A stretch of DNA of 64,000 bases from Candidatus Stackebrandtia excrementipullorum (GCA_019113825.1 DXGR01000001.1:1-64000), one strand, 5' to 3'; positions 1 to 9,338 are shown, counted from the first letter of the stretch. The notes: generated by a model not told the origin, from the sequence alone. Translations and numbers: made by a program.

Positions 1-613
1 CCGTGAATTCCGCATAACACTTATTATGCTTAATTCTGGTGAGATTGCGAATACGGCCGACGGGCTAACCGGCGGTCATCTGTGATGAATCCGCGCCATA
101 AACACTGCACGTATTTGGTCGTCGCGCCCTCAACGTGGCGAGCGCCCCTGCGCACCCATGGACAGCTCGGCAGGCGCGACCATCACGGGAGGGCGAATCG
201 GCGGCATGGCGAGGGCAACTCGGGGGTCGTGTTTCAGCGCCGGGCTAAAAAGGCTCTCGGGCTGCTTTTCACGCCTTGAGCCAGATGGTTGATAATGAAT
301 ATTATGTCAAGTTAAGCCTTCTCGGGCCCGCCCCTGTGCCCCTCGGCTCTTGCCGGGTCGTTGCCATTGCGACCTTTCTTCAGGTTGAAGTCTTCGGCGT
401 TCGACTTGGGGCGCCGGTGGTTGATTCCGTGGCGGCGGCCGAGCGTCGAAGCCCGGGCGCGAGCCCTCCGCTTGGCTCGTGGGGTCAGGTGCGCTTCCTG
501 GTGCCGGCGTGGCGTTCGCGTCGTCTGCGATTGGCCGAATGATCACGCCGAGTGCTGATGTCGCCACTAAGCTTGAATGTTGAGGCGTTAGTTTCATATT
601 CGGGGAGGCGGAC
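1..613. other. Intergenic region upstream of the aldehyde dehydrogenase, no supported gene
   Basis: I see no frame here with convincing family similarity; short open frames on both strands look like high-GC by-products. The stretch around 285-310 is unusually AT-rich for this genome and holds a small palindrome (ATAAT, 4-base gap, ATTAT at 292-305). A good Shine-Dalgarno (GGGGAGG) lies just before the ATG at 614, so the last part is the leader of the aldehyde dehydrogenase gene. Confidence 0.5.
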
Positions 614-2137
614 ATGGCGGTTTACGCGACGCCCGGCACCGACGGCAGTGTTGTCGGGTTTGACAGCCGGTACGACCATTTCATTGGTGGGCAATATCAG
701 CCACCGGCCAAAGGACAGTATTTTGAGAATCCGACGCCGGTGACCGGTCAATCGTTCACCGAGATAGCGCGAGGAACCAGCGAAGACATCGAGTCGGCGG
801 TTAACGCGGCCACCGGCGCGGCGACGTCGTGGGGCAAGACGTCGGTGGCGGAACGGGCGGTGATTCTCAACCGGATCGCCGACCGAATCGAGGAGAACAT
901 CGAGCAGTTGGCGGTGGCCGAATCGTGGGACAACGGGAAACCGATACGGGAGACCTTGGCAGCGGACCTGCCGTTGGCCGTCGATCACTGGCGCTACTTC
1001 GCCGGAGCGATTCGCGCCCAGGAAGGCGGTATATCGGAGATCGACTCCGACACGGTCGCCTATCACTTTCACGAGCCGTTGGGGGTGGTCGGCCAGATCA
1101 TTCCGTGGAACTTCCCCATTTTGATGGCGACCTGGAAACTCGCACCGGCCCTGGCTGCGGGTAACACGGTCGTTCTCAAACCGGCGGAACAGACACCCGC
1201 CTCGATACACGTGCTGATCAAACTGGTGGCCGATCTGCTGCCGGCAGGTGTCATCAACGTGGTGAATGGATTCGGTGTTGAGGCGGGCAAACCCTTGGCA
1301 TCTCACCCACGGGTCGCGAAGGTCGCCTTCACCGGCGAGACCACCACGGGCCGGCTGATCATGCAGTACGCCAGTGAAAACCTCAAACCGGTGACGTTGG
1401 AGCTGGGAGGTAAAAGCCCGAACGTGTTCTTCGACGACGTCGGAGCCCAGCGGGACGCCTTTTACGACAAGGCACTCGAAGGTTTCACCATGTTCGCGCT
1501 GAACCAGGGCGAAGTTTGCACCTGCCCGTCACGCGCGCTCATTCAATCGGGCGTTTACGAGGATTTCCTGGCCGACGCCATCCAGCGAACCGAAAAGGTT
1601 GTGCAGGGGAACCCTCTGGACACCGATACGATGATCGGCGCTCAAGCCAGCAACGACCAGTACGAGAAGATCTTGTCCTACATGGATATCGGTCGGCAGG
1701 AAGGTGCGAAGGTGCTCACCGGGGGTGAGCCCAGTGAGATGTCCGGTGATCTTGCCGGTGGTTTCTACATCAAGCCGACGATCTTTGAAGGCGGCAATAA
1801 GATGCGCGTCTTTCAGGAAGAGATCTTCGGCCCGGTGGTGTCGGTGGCGCGCTTCGACGATTACGACGATGCGATCAAAATCGCCAACGACACCCTGTAC
1901 GGCCTGGGCGCGGGTGTGTGGTCCCGTGACATCAACACCGCTTACCGTGCTGGACGTGACATCCAGGCGGGTCGGGTGTGGACGAACTGTTATCACACCT
2001 ACCCCGCGCACGCCGCGTTCGGCGGTTACAAACAGTCGGGTATCGGACGGGAAAATCACCGCATGATGCTCGATCACTACCAGAACACGAAGAACATGTT
2101 GGTGAGCTATTCACCGGAGGCTCAGGGCTTTTTCTGA
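614..2137 (+). CDS. NAD(P)-dependent aldehyde dehydrogenase, acetaldehyde dehydrogenase (ExaC-like) type
   Basis: Oxidises an aldehyde, most likely acetaldehyde or another short aliphatic one, to the acid with NAD(P)+ in the cytoplasm. The 507-residue product has the full family length. Visible landmarks are the Rossmann segment [10 protein letters not shown] near 162-171, the lysine of [10 protein letters not shown] near 189, the general-base glutamate in LELGGKSPN (E263) and the catalytic cysteine in [11 protein letters not shown] (C302, the canonical number). The GEVCTCPSR form is usual for bacterial acetaldehyde dehydrogenases. The start has GGGGAGG about seven bases upstream. A DUF779 gene follows after 65 bases in the same direction, a well-known pairing. 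Substrate is inferred from family and neighbour only. Confidence 0.95.
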   Translation: MAVYATPGTDGSVVGFDSRYDHFIGGQYQPPAKGQYFENPTPVTGQSFTEIARGTSEDIESAVNAATGAATSWGKTSVAERAVILNRIADRIEENIEQLAVAESWDNGKPIRETLAADLPLAVDHWRYFAGAIRAQEGGISEIDSDTVAYHFHEPLGVVGQIIPWNFPILMATWKLAPALAAGNTVVLKPAEQTPASIHVLIKLVADLLPAGVINVVNGFGVEAGKPLASHPRVAKVAFTGETTTGRLIMQYASENLKPVTLELGGKSPNVFFDDVGAQRDAFYDKALEGFTMFALNQGEVCTCPSRALIQSGVYEDFLADAIQRTEKVVQGNPLDTDTMIGAQASNDQYEKILSYMDIGRQEGAKVLTGGEPSEMSGDLAGGFYIKPTIFEGGNKMRVFQEEIFGPVVSVARFDDYDDAIKIANDTLYGLGAGVWSRDINTAYRAGRDIQAGRVWTNCYHTYPAHAAFGGYKQSGIGRENHRMMLDHYQNTKNMLVSYSPEAQGFF

Positions 2138-2202
2138 CCTGAGGGGACGCGGCACGCCGGTTGAGCACGGGCGTGCCGCGTCCGACCCAAGTGAGGTGTG
2201 TG

Positions 2203-2598
2203 ATGGCGTTTCAGCAGGTGGACGTGACCGCAGAGGCGGCTGATTGGCTCCGCCGGTTGACCCCCGCGCACGGCCCTTTGATGTTTCACCAATCCGGCGG
2301 TTGCTGTGACGGCAGCTCCCCCATGTGTTACCCCCGGGGCGAATTCAGGTTGGGAGGTTCCGACCATCATCTTGGCGACCTTGCCATTGAAGGACTCGAC
2401 GAGCCGGTCCCGGTGTGGATGTCAAAACAACAGTACGAGTATTGGAAACACACCTTTTTGACCATCGACGTGGTCCCGGGACGAGGCAGTGGCTTCAGCG
2501 TGGAAGCACCCGAAGGCGTCCGATTCCTGATCCGTTCACGGTTGCTGACCGACGACGAATGGCTTCAGGTCAGTGCGGAATCGGATAGGGCGTCGTGA
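2203..2598 (+). CDS. DUF779 family protein
   Basis: A 131-residue protein of the DUF779 family, regularly encoded next to acetaldehyde/alcohol dehydrogenases; its biochemical role is not established. The conserved cysteine cluster is visible near the N-terminus in SGGCCDGSSPMCYP, a plausible metal or redox site. I chose the ATG at 2203 because GAGG lies about seven bases upstream; an in-frame TTG at 2161 would add 14 residues but has no clear ribosome site. It probably forms an operon with the upstream aldehyde dehydrogenase. Its last 29 bases overlap the convergent kinase-fold gene. Confidence 0.88.
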   Translation: MAFQQVDVTAEAADWLRRLTPAHGPLMFHQSGGCCDGSSPMCYPRGEFRLGGSDHHLGDLAIEGLDEPVPVWMSKQQYEYWKHTFLTIDVVPGRGSGFSVEAPEGVRFLIRSRLLTDDEWLQVSAESDRAS

Positions 2599-3556
2599 AG
2601 TCGCCGGCCTGTGCGATGCGGTGATAAGTGTTGATGGCGTCGGCGACGGCCGCGTTCCTCGCCACCACGTCGGCCTCCCCGGTCGGTAGACCCGGCGGCA
2701 GATTTCCCGATGCGGCGCGACGCACGTTCTCTTTGACGTCGCCCTTGCAGTGGCGGGCGATGATCGTGTTCAACAGAACGGTCAAGCCGCCGTGTCTGTC
2801 ATAGTCACGGCGGGTTTCGTGGAAAAACCTTTCTTCGTCGGAAAGGTCGAAGTCGGCGGACTGTGCCAGACCGTAATCGGCGAGATAGACGTTAACTCCG
2901 TCGGTAAGCAGGTTGTCGAAGTGCACGTCGAAATGAATGAGCCCTTTGCCGATCATGAAGGTGGCGAGGCCCTTCAACTCTCGTTCGAGTTTGAGGTACG
3001 CGGCGGTGAGATCCTCCCCGTCGAGGGCTCCCAGCCAGCTTGAAACGGTCTCGGGGATGTGTTCGGTGAACACCACGATCCCGTGACGGGCGGCTTTGAC
3101 CGCGGTTAGGCGGTCGCGGATCTGTGGGGTGTCGATCCACTGCAGGATCTCGTCGTTGCCGCGGTGATCGTCATGAACGTGGATGGGCAGGCGTCGCCGG
3201 TGGTAGGTCAACGGGAAACCGCTGTACGCGCCTGTGAGGACCCAATCGGTGGTGAGTTCGTGGACGGCGACTTCTCGCCAGGACCCGAACCCGGGCGATC
3301 CGAGGCGGTATTGGCAGGCGAGGGGCAGGTTAAACAGGTTGGCGGTATCACGGTGGTGGTCGGGTAGGTCTTCGAGGTCGGTGAGGGCCAGTTGTTTGAC
3401 GAAGACGGCGACACCGTCGAGCCGAATACGCCAGGCTGCGCCGCCGACGCCGGAGGCGACCGGTTCGGCTTCATCGAGGAGGCCGATGATCTGTTCATCT
3501 GCCAGTGCCGTAAGGCGGTCGCTGATGACGTCGAAGGTTTCGCGGCGTTGCTGCAA
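2570..3556 (-). CDS. Protein-kinase-fold (phosphotransferase-like) protein
   Basis: A 328-residue protein with the eukaryotic-like kinase/phosphotransferase fold. An N-terminal VAVFVKQLAL carries the likely ATP-binding lysine. The catalytic loop is HFDVHFDNLL, with the pattern H-x-D-x-H-x-x-N, and the metal-binding motif is LADYGLAQ in place of DFG. The substrate cannot be told; it could be a small molecule or a protein. The start is TTG with AGGAG about nine bases before. It lies 48 bases downstream of the disrupted FAD monooxygenase on the same strand and may once have shared its transcript. The 3' end overlaps DUF779 convergently. Confidence 0.75.
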   Translation of the reverse strand: MQQRRETFDVISDRLTALADEQIIGLLDEAEPVASGVGGAAWRIRLDGVAVFVKQLALTDLEDLPDHHRDTANLFNLPLACQYRLGSPGFGSWREVAVHELTTDWVLTGAYSGFPLTYHRRRLPIHVHDDHRGNDEILQWIDTPQIRDRLTAVKAARHGIVVFTEHIPETVSSWLGALDGEDLTAAYLKLERELKGLATFMIGKGLIHFDVHFDNLLTDGVNVYLADYGLAQSADFDLSDEERFFHETRRDYDRHGGLTVLLNTIIARHCKGDVKENVRRAASGNLPPGLPTGEADVVARNAAVADAINTYHRIAQAGDFTTPYPIPH

Positions 3557-3604
3557 CAGAGGGCTCCTGTTATGTCGGCGTCGGCATGTCCGGTCGAGTC
3601 TCGA

Positions 3605-4776
3605 TCAACCGACGGATGGGGCGAAGCGCGGTTCTTGCCGGGATCCACCGCGCTGCCAGGTCACGGGCGACGGCCAGCGCTCGAGACTGGAGTTGAACAT
3701 GAGACGAGCCAGACTACGGGCGTTGTTCTGAGCTGCTTCGACGCGGGGACGTTGCCGACGTTCATATTCGGCAAGGTTGCGCAAAAGGTCGTTGCCTGTC
3801 GCGTAACGCAAATGTCGCGCCAGAACTTCGGCGGATTCGATGGCCATGCATGCACCGATGCCGGCGGTGGGAAGAAATCCGGCTGCTGCGTCGCCGAGAA
3901 GGACCACCCGTTGGTGTGCCCATCTGGTGCTTCGCCTGTCGAACAGTGGCCAATAGTACTTTTCGTCGTTGTCGACGATTCGCTTCAATGCGTGTTCGGT
4001 CCGTGTTGCCACGGTTGTCAGACGGTCACGAACCATGTGCACGAACGCTGCGGCTCCGGCTGCGGTGTCGTCGCGATGTCCGCCGAGGATGACGCCCAAA
4101 CGATCCTTGACCGGGTAGGTGCCCAAAAAGAATCCGCGTCCCCACAGCTCCTCTCCCAGATCCTGCTCGTCGGCCGGGTCACCCCAGGTGATCCATCCTC
4201 CCCAGCCGGTGTCGTAACCGCTGACGGTGTCGTCGCCGATGACAAGATCTCGGGTGGTCGATCCCATGCCGTCGGCGGCCACGATCAAGTCGAACGGGGC
4301 GGTGGTGTGTCCGGCCGGGTGACTTGATGGTGGCAGTGGCGGCGTCAGGGGTTTGCACGATCTTGGTGACGGATGCGTCGTAGACGACAGTGCCCGGTCC
4401 GGGGTCGAGCGTGGCCAGCAACTCCCGTCGACTGATGCCACGGTAATCGCCGTATTCGCCGAGCATGTCTGCCATGCGGTAACGACGAACGGATCTGCCG
4501 GTGTGGTCTCGAATCGTGTAATGACGCAGTGGAGTGCTGTGTCGGCGGTAGTCGGCGGTTGTCTGGAGGGGTGGCGAAGGTCGAGTCGACCAGCGGCATG
4601 AGCGCGAGCATGTATCCCTCGTCGGCGTCGGGTCGAGCTTTCTCGACCAGGACCGGATGTATGCCTTTCCGTTGCAGCAGCATGGCCAAGCTGCGTCCGG
4701 CGACGCCGGCGCCGGTGATGAGTACACGGAGACGGTCGCTTTCGCCGGTGGCGATGTGCTCGTCCACGGTCCGCAT
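3605..4776 (-). pseudogene. FAD-dependent monooxygenase, broken by two frameshifts
   Basis: Three reading frames together spell one FAD-dependent monooxygenase of about 390 residues. Frame 1 (4776 to about 4567) has the dinucleotide-binding LITGAGVAGRSLAMLL. Frame 2 (about 4567-4322) has MADMLGEYGDYRGISRREL. Frame 3 (about 4322-3605) has LIVAADGMGSTTRDLV and the second FAD motif VVLLGDAAAGFLPTAGIGA. Each junction is repaired by removing one base, the first in a C-run near 4567 and the second in a CCCGG tract near 4322. ATG 4776 is preferred because a TTG at 4812 lies inside the operator. It is divergent from an intact TetR gene. Either a recent pseudogene or two assembly errors; programmed shifting is unlikely since neither site resembles a known slippery sequence. 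Confidence 0.85.
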
Positions 4777-4795
4777 GATGTTTCCCCGAGAGTAT

Positions 4796-4846
4796 TGGAC
4801 TGCCCGGTCCAAAGCCGTGTTACGGTTGACTGGACCGGGCAGTCCA
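4796..4846. promoter_or_regulatory. Two mirror-image 16-bp operators between monooxygenase and tetR
   Basis: TGGACTGCCCGGTCCA at 4796-4811 and its exact reverse complement at 4831-4846 sit in the divergent promoter region. Each half also has TGGAC/GTCCA arms. The centres are 35 bases apart, so this looks like a two-site TetR operator controlling both genes. The operators are intact although the monooxygenase is not. Confidence 0.8.
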
Positions 4847-4864
4847 CGCTGTTATCATGCACTG

Positions 4865-5470
4865 ATGACTCGTCAGACCGGCACACTGGAACCGGCCCGA
4901 CGCCGCAAACTGCTGGCCTCAGCCGCCGCCGAATTCATCGAATTCGGTTACCAGAAGGCTTCATTGAACCGAATCATCGGCATGCATCGCATGAGCAAAA
5001 GCTCCTTCTACCACTACTTCGAATCCAAAGCCGCGCTCTTCGACGCCGTCGTCGATGAAGCCGCCGCACGACTGTCGGAACAGTTGATCGTTCCGCGCCC
5101 CGCCGACCTCGCCGGACCGCATTACTGGGACCGCATCGAGGCGGCTGTTGATCGCCTAGCCCGGATGCGAGACGAGTCCGTCCTGGGACTTGCGTGGTTG
5201 TTCTACCTCCCCGATGCTCCTCAGGGTGGTGCTCCGGACCGGATTCGGGGCGCGATCGATAGGTGGATCGACGCGGCGTTGATGGCCGGTCGGGTATGTG
5301 GGGCGGTACGTGACGACCTGCCGGCCACCTTGCAGGCGCGTATGGTCACTGCGGTCCTGTGGGCGATGGACGAATGGACGGTGTCGCACATGACGGAGGC
5401 GGATGCTCGACAGGTCGCCGACCTGGGTGCTTCACAAGTGGATGCGGTGCGGCGGCTTCTGGCTCCGTAA
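4865..5470 (+). CDS. TetR family transcriptional regulator
   Basis: A 201-residue repressor. The N-terminal helix-turn-helix spans about residues 12-55 and includes GYQKASLNRIIG and MSKSSFYHYFESKAALFDAV, the recognition-helix signature of TetR proteins. The C-terminal half is the usual variable ligand and dimer domain. The ATG at 4865 starts just inside the transcript, next to the operator pair at 4796-4846. It probably represses itself and the divergent monooxygenase. Because the monooxygenase is frameshifted, this regulator may have lost its main target. A hairpin terminator follows. Confidence 0.93.
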   Translation: MTRQTGTLEPARRRKLLASAAAEFIEFGYQKASLNRIIGMHRMSKSSFYHYFESKAALFDAVVDEAAARLSEQLIVPRPADLAGPHYWDRIEAAVDRLARMRDESVLGLAWLFYLPDAPQGGAPDRIRGAIDRWIDAALMAGRVCGAVRDDLPATLQARMVTAVLWAMDEWTVSHMTEADARQVADLGASQVDAVRRLLAP

Positions 5471-5507
5471 CCGCCGTGTCCGGTTAGACGGGTTGTCGCA
5501 ATGAGAA

Positions 5508-5536
5508 CGGTGGGGCCCGTCGATCGAGCCCCACCG
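5508..5536. terminator. Bidirectional hairpin between tetR and the DUF4185 gene
   Basis: Arms CGGTGGGGC and GCCCCACCG are perfect complements around an 11-base loop. It lies between the convergent tetR and DUF4185 genes and could serve both. Confidence 0.7.
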
Positions 5537-5544
5537 GGTCGTAA

Positions 5545-6648
5545 TCAGGAGTTGAAGCCTCGGATACGGTGCTGCATCACTCGATAAGGCCAGCCGACGT
5601 TGGTGTTCCACTGACTTACCGACAGATGCAGATCGTTCAGGGTTGAACCCGGAATGATGTAGCCGCCGTAGAGCTGCGCTACGTGGGAATCGTTTTCGCG
5701 TCCCCATGCGCCGCCCCAGATGAGGGTGCGGCGATGCGCGGTATAGAGGTTGGATGTGGGGGTGTCCATGATGATGCCGTCGATGCGGTAGTCGCCGGCA
5801 TTGAACCAGGTGAGCACCCATTTGCCGTCAAGGGGGCGTAGCGACATCTCACCGAATCGGCCCTCGAGGATGGGGGTGGGTGCATTGCCCCAGTTCCAGG
5901 CGTTGTCGCGCCACCCCCATGGTTCATAGGCGTCGATGTTGGTGATCTGGTCGGCGGGTACCCGGTGCAGGATGATGGGTTTGTCGCGTTGGAAGCCTGT
6001 GGAGTAGATATAGACGTAGCCGTCGTTTCCGAGGCCCCAGGTCCACAGTTGGAACAGTCCTCCGTGCAGGTCCGACGGGATGTTGTGTCCGGTGTGCACC
6101 CATGTTGCTCCGGAGTCGTCGGAGCGCCAGATTTCCGTCCACACCACGTTGCCGAGGCCCTTGTTGACCATGGCGTGGAGGTACATGGTGTTGCCGATGG
6201 TGATGACGTCGGAGGGCAACACGGTGGAGAAGACCGGGTTGTCGTGGTCGTAGTGCCACAGTTGTTGGGCATGTTCACCGCCGACGGCGCTGTCGAAGGT
6301 GACACCGGCGTTCAGGTCGGTGGTGCTGGAGTACAGGGCGACCGGGGAGCGCCACCAGCCACCACCAACGTGGGCGTGCTCGAAGGTATCGCCGAATATG
6401 TAGAGGGTACGACCGTCGGGGGTGGCGGCCGGGATGCCGAGGTCTGTGGCCTCCATGCGGAACCGGGTGGTCAGGCCGGGACCGGTGAGGTCGGCGATCT
6501 TGGTGACGTGTTGGGCGGAGGTTGTCGGGTCGGCGTGGGCGAGCCGTGGTGCAAGGCCGCCTCCCAACGCGGCGACTCCTGCCGCTCCCAGGGCACCCCT
6601 GAGCAGGGTGGAGCGACGGACGCGCCGGTTGAAGCGGTCGGGTTTCAT
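5545..6648 (-). CDS. Secreted DUF4185 (GH183-like) protein
   Basis: A 367-residue exported protein. The N-terminus RRVRRSTLLRGALGAAGVAA is a twin-arginine-type signal followed by a probable cleavage site near AHADP. The rest matches DUF4185, with MEATDLGIPAATPDGRTLY, IFGDTF and repeated Trp-rich blades such as WRSPVALYSS and WRSDDSGATW, consistent with a five-bladed propeller. Members of DUF4185 have been assigned to glycoside hydrolase family GH183, endo-D-arabinofuranases acting on mycobacterial-type arabinan. Whether this one does so is inference. The ATG has AGGAG upstream, and the gene stands alone. Confidence 0.85.
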   Translation of the reverse strand: MKPDRFNRRVRRSTLLRGALGAAGVAALGGGLAPRLAHADPTTSAQHVTKIADLTGPGLTTRFRMEATDLGIPAATPDGRTLYIFGDTFEHAHVGGGWWRSPVALYSSTTDLNAGVTFDSAVGGEHAQQLWHYDHDNPVFSTVLPSDVITIGNTMYLHAMVNKGLGNVVWTEIWRSDDSGATWVHTGHNIPSDLHGGLFQLWTWGLGNDGYVYIYSTGFQRDKPIILHRVPADQITNIDAYEPWGWRDNAWNWGNAPTPILEGRFGEMSLRPLDGKWVLTWFNAGDYRIDGIIMDTPTSNLYTAHRRTLIWGGAWGRENDSHVAQLYGGYIIPGSTLNDLHLSVSQWNTNVGWPYRVMQHRIRGFNS

Positions 6649-6855
6649 GGATTTCTCCTGCCGGAAGAGGAACGGTTAACGGTATACCTAGCAGAATTCG
6701 ACGCGATGGTCGAGACCTGTGAGGCCCGTGACCGCATTTTTTTGATCTTCCGCCCGCCTGTTGCGGCAAGAGAAACCTTAATGTGACAACTCGTGATGCC
6801 AATGTTTCGCGCCGTTGTGGTCGCGGTCGTCAGCTCTCGTGTTCGAGCCCCGCCG

Positions 6856-7638
6856 TCACAGCCCCAAAGGAGCCAAGGCCAACCGGGGAATGTCACAGTG
6901 CTCCACATCCCCACCTGAGGACGCATCGAGCCCGGGACCGCAGCCGGCGATCCAGGCGGTGCGTTCCAGGTCGGAGTTACCGCCGTGGCCGCCTCCGTCG
7001 CGGTGGCCGTGATCGGTGACCGCCAGCATCGTCCACGTCTCTTGGGAGTATGTGGTGCGCGAGAGGATCGCGTCCATGACGCGCCCAACGCAGGTGTCCG
7101 CGTTTTCGACGGCCTTGCGATATTCGGCTCCTGTGCCTGCGGAGTGGCCGATATCGTCGACCTGACCTATGTAGATAAAGGCGATGTCGATGTCGCCGGA
7201 TAGGGCCTCGACCGCGTGGTCGATGGTGTGCTGGTCGGATTCGGCGTCACCACCGGTTCGAGATTCCGGGGGGCGCGGTGGCGTGTACAGGGCGTCGGGG
7301 CGAAATATCGGGCCGCCCTGTTGTGAGGTCAGAAGGGGAAGCCAGCCGGCTGCGGCGTAGCTCCGGAAGCCCGCCTTCGAGGCGCGGGATAGGAAGCAGG
7401 GATGGTTTTCGAGGCGGTGGCCGGCCAGCTCGTTTCCCTGAATGCCATGGGCGTCGGCATGGACTCCGGTGGCGATGGTTGCCCAGCATGGACCTGAAAT
7501 TGTGGGGTTGACGTCGCGGATCCTTGTTTTGGTGAAAAATCCGTCGGCGGCGATGGCGTCCACATGTGGCGTGTGCGCCTGCGCGAGGGTGTCCAGCCGG
7601 ACTCCGTCTATTCCGAAAACCACGACTTTGGGTGTCAT
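6856..7638 (-). CDS. Type I phosphodiesterase / alkaline phosphatase superfamily protein
   Basis: A 260-residue cytoplasmic protein of the AlkP superfamily (nucleotide pyrophosphatase/phosphodiesterase branch). Metal and nucleophile motifs are in order: VVVFGIDGVRLDTL (D11), NPTISGPCWATIATG with the likely nucleophile T46, YIGQVDDIGHSAG (D and H), and LAVTDHGHRDGGGHGG. It should hydrolyse phosphodiester or phosphonate bonds of a small substrate. The ATG at 7638 follows GGGGGA; longer upstream frames belong to the neighbour. It is the last gene of an operon with the Nudix-GNAT fusion and rhomboid genes. Confidence 0.9.
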   Translation of the reverse strand: MTPKVVVFGIDGVRLDTLAQAHTPHVDAIAADGFFTKTRIRDVNPTISGPCWATIATGVHADAHGIQGNELAGHRLENHPCFLSRASKAGFRSYAAAGWLPLLTSQQGGPIFRPDALYTPPRPPESRTGGDAESDQHTIDHAVEALSGDIDIAFIYIGQVDDIGHSAGTGAEYRKAVENADTCVGRVMDAILSRTTYSQETWTMLAVTDHGHRDGGGHGGNSDLERTAWIAGCGPGLDASSGGDVEHCDIPRLALAPLGL

Positions 7639-7694
7639 TTGCTCCCCCTTTTTGGTGACATGTCGCTTACTGCGATAGCCGATCATGTCATGGG

Positions 7695-8648
7695 CTACTG
7701 GTTGTTTCCCAGCCAGTAGCCGGGGTTGAAGCAGTGCATGGTGCGGCGGCGTCCGCCCAGTTGAACCGTTCCGTCGGTAGTGAAACCGGCCTTGTGGAGG
7801 GCTCGAGCCGAAGCTCTGTTGCCGCGTGCTGTGAAGGCGACGACACGGGCGGGCGTCGGTTGCCGGGGCATGACCAGACGGCAGATGATCGACCAGATGA
7901 GCTGTGGTCCGAGGCCTTTGCCGATCCAGCGGCGTTCGGCGATGGCGAAGCCGATGGCGATGTCGTCGCTTTTTCCGGTGGCGGCAAGATGGTCGGGGAG
8001 GTCGGCAACCGATGCGAGCTGCGCAATGCCCACGTCGACACCGTTGATCCTCAAGATGTGTACGTTGATCGGATGGTCTGGATCCAGACAGGCCCGATAG
8101 CGGTCGGCGGCGCCGGTGGTGGTGAGTGCACGGTGGAACCAGGCCGGCGTCAAATGGCGTCGGTGTGACCACTGAGACAACAGCGCGAAGTCGTTGTCGG
8201 TCAAGCTCCGAAAATCCATTTCCACGTCTGGGATCGCGTCGACGGTGGTCATGCTCGAAGCGACGATCGACGGTTGGCAGAGTTTCGTGCTTTCTTCTGC
8301 ACCAACCCAGATGTAATCGTCGTGCTCGTGGTTAAGGACGGGTCGACGGGCGGTGATGTCGCGTGTCATCCACAAGGCGTGGTTTCTGCCCAGGTCGACC
8401 GGACGGATTTCGGTGTCGGTCAGGCCGGTTCCCTCGTGCAACCTTCTGAGCGCCGCGGGATGGACGGCTTCGCCTGGGAGTCGTTGGCCCGATGGTGGCG
8501 TCCATGCCCACGGTCCCGTGTTCACAGCGTGGGAACGGTGCAGCAGAAGGTATTCGAATCCGGTTTCGGTAGCGCGACGTGTGACGACGGTCGAGCTGTT
8601 GGGAGGGGCGTCGGCACACGACGGGCCGTCCAAGGGGATTGCGGTCAT
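7695..8648 (-). CDS. Nudix-like domain fused to GNAT acetyltransferase
   Basis: A 317-residue two-domain protein. Residues about 15-135 look like a Nudix hydrolase (VVTRRATETGFEYLLLHR, then GQRLPGEAVHPAALRRLHEG), but the Nudix box is degenerate: the R-E pair reads R-R and the E-E pair reads E-G, so metal-dependent hydrolysis is doubtful. Residues about 140-317 form a GNAT domain (MDFRSLTDNDFALLSQW, RRWIGKGLGPQLIW, ARALHKAGFTTDG), closest in feel to AAC(6')-like enzymes. Its ATG overlaps the rhomboid stop by four bases (ATGA), so the two are probably translationally coupled. Confidence 0.82.
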   Translation of the reverse strand: MTAIPLDGPSCADAPPNSSTVVTRRATETGFEYLLLHRSHAVNTGPWAWTPPSGQRLPGEAVHPAALRRLHEGTGLTDTEIRPVDLGRNHALWMTRDITARRPVLNHEHDDYIWVGAEESTKLCQPSIVASSMTTVDAIPDVEMDFRSLTDNDFALLSQWSHRRHLTPAWFHRALTTTGAADRYRACLDPDHPINVHILRINGVDVGIAQLASVADLPDHLAATGKSDDIAIGFAIAERRWIGKGLGPQLIWSIICRLVMPRQPTPARVVAFTARGNRASARALHKAGFTTDGTVQLGGRRRTMHCFNPGYWLGNNQ

Positions 8649-9247
8649 GAGGTGGTCTCCGGAGTGCGTCGGGTTCGCAGGAGCCAGGCCGCGGCCACTC
8701 CTCCGATAAGGCCGAACAGATGGCCCAGCCATGAGATGCCCGGCTGTGACGGCAGCACACCCCACACGATCGAGCCGTACAGTACGACGACCACCACCGC
8801 CACGACGATGTCGCTCATGCGTCGATTGAAGGCTCCGGAGCCGACGAGGTATCCGAAATAGCCGAATACTAGGCCGCTGGCGCCGATGGTGATCGAATGC
8901 GGTGTTTCGAACAGCCATACGCCGAGCCCGCTGGTGATCACGACGATGCCGCTGGCCCACCAGAATCGTGCGACACCGGCGACCATCGCCGACAGGATGC
9001 CCAGAACCGCCAGAGGCAGGGTGTTGGCGGCCACATGGTCGAAACCGCCGTGCAGCAGCGGAACGAGTGCGATGTTGGGAAGATAGGCAGGGTCGCGGGG
9101 CATGACGCCGTAGCGGTCGAGGTCGGCCGGCAACAGGTAGTCGGCGACTTCGATCAGCCACAGTAGGACGACGAACGCCGCGAACCCGACACCGATGCGG
9201 GCCAGACGGTTGCGCCGTGGTGACGGTGCGGGAGAAGTCGATGTCAC
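8645..9247 (-). CDS. Rhomboid family intramembrane serine protease
   Basis: A 200-residue membrane protein with about six hydrophobic segments. It cleaves transmembrane substrates inside the membrane. The rhomboid signature is complete: the HGGFDHVAANTLPL segment with the oxyanion-region H71 and N75, the catalytic serine in GASGLVFGYFGYLV (S124) and the catalytic histidine in ISWLGHLFGLIGG (H176). First gene of the operon with the Nudix-GNAT fusion and the phosphodiesterase. What it cleaves is unknown. Confidence 0.93.
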   Translation of the reverse strand: MTSTSPAPSPRRNRLARIGVGFAAFVVLLWLIEVADYLLPADLDRYGVMPRDPAYLPNIALVPLLHGGFDHVAANTLPLAVLGILSAMVAGVARFWWASGIVVITSGLGVWLFETPHSITIGASGLVFGYFGYLVGSGAFNRRMSDIVVAVVVVVLYGSIVWGVLPSQPGISWLGHLFGLIGGVAAAWLLRTRRTPETTS

Positions 9248-9338
9248 GGCATGTGCTCTCTGTCGATGTGGGGGTTCCAGCTTGCCATTGGCCCTCGACG
9301 AACGTTACGCCGTGTCCGGTGGCGGATAAATTCGCAAC

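Noticed and set aside
3605..4776. Programmed frameshifting in the FAD monooxygenase
   Set aside because: Two shifts would be needed and neither site looks like a known slippery sequence with a stimulatory structure; decay or sequencing error is simpler.
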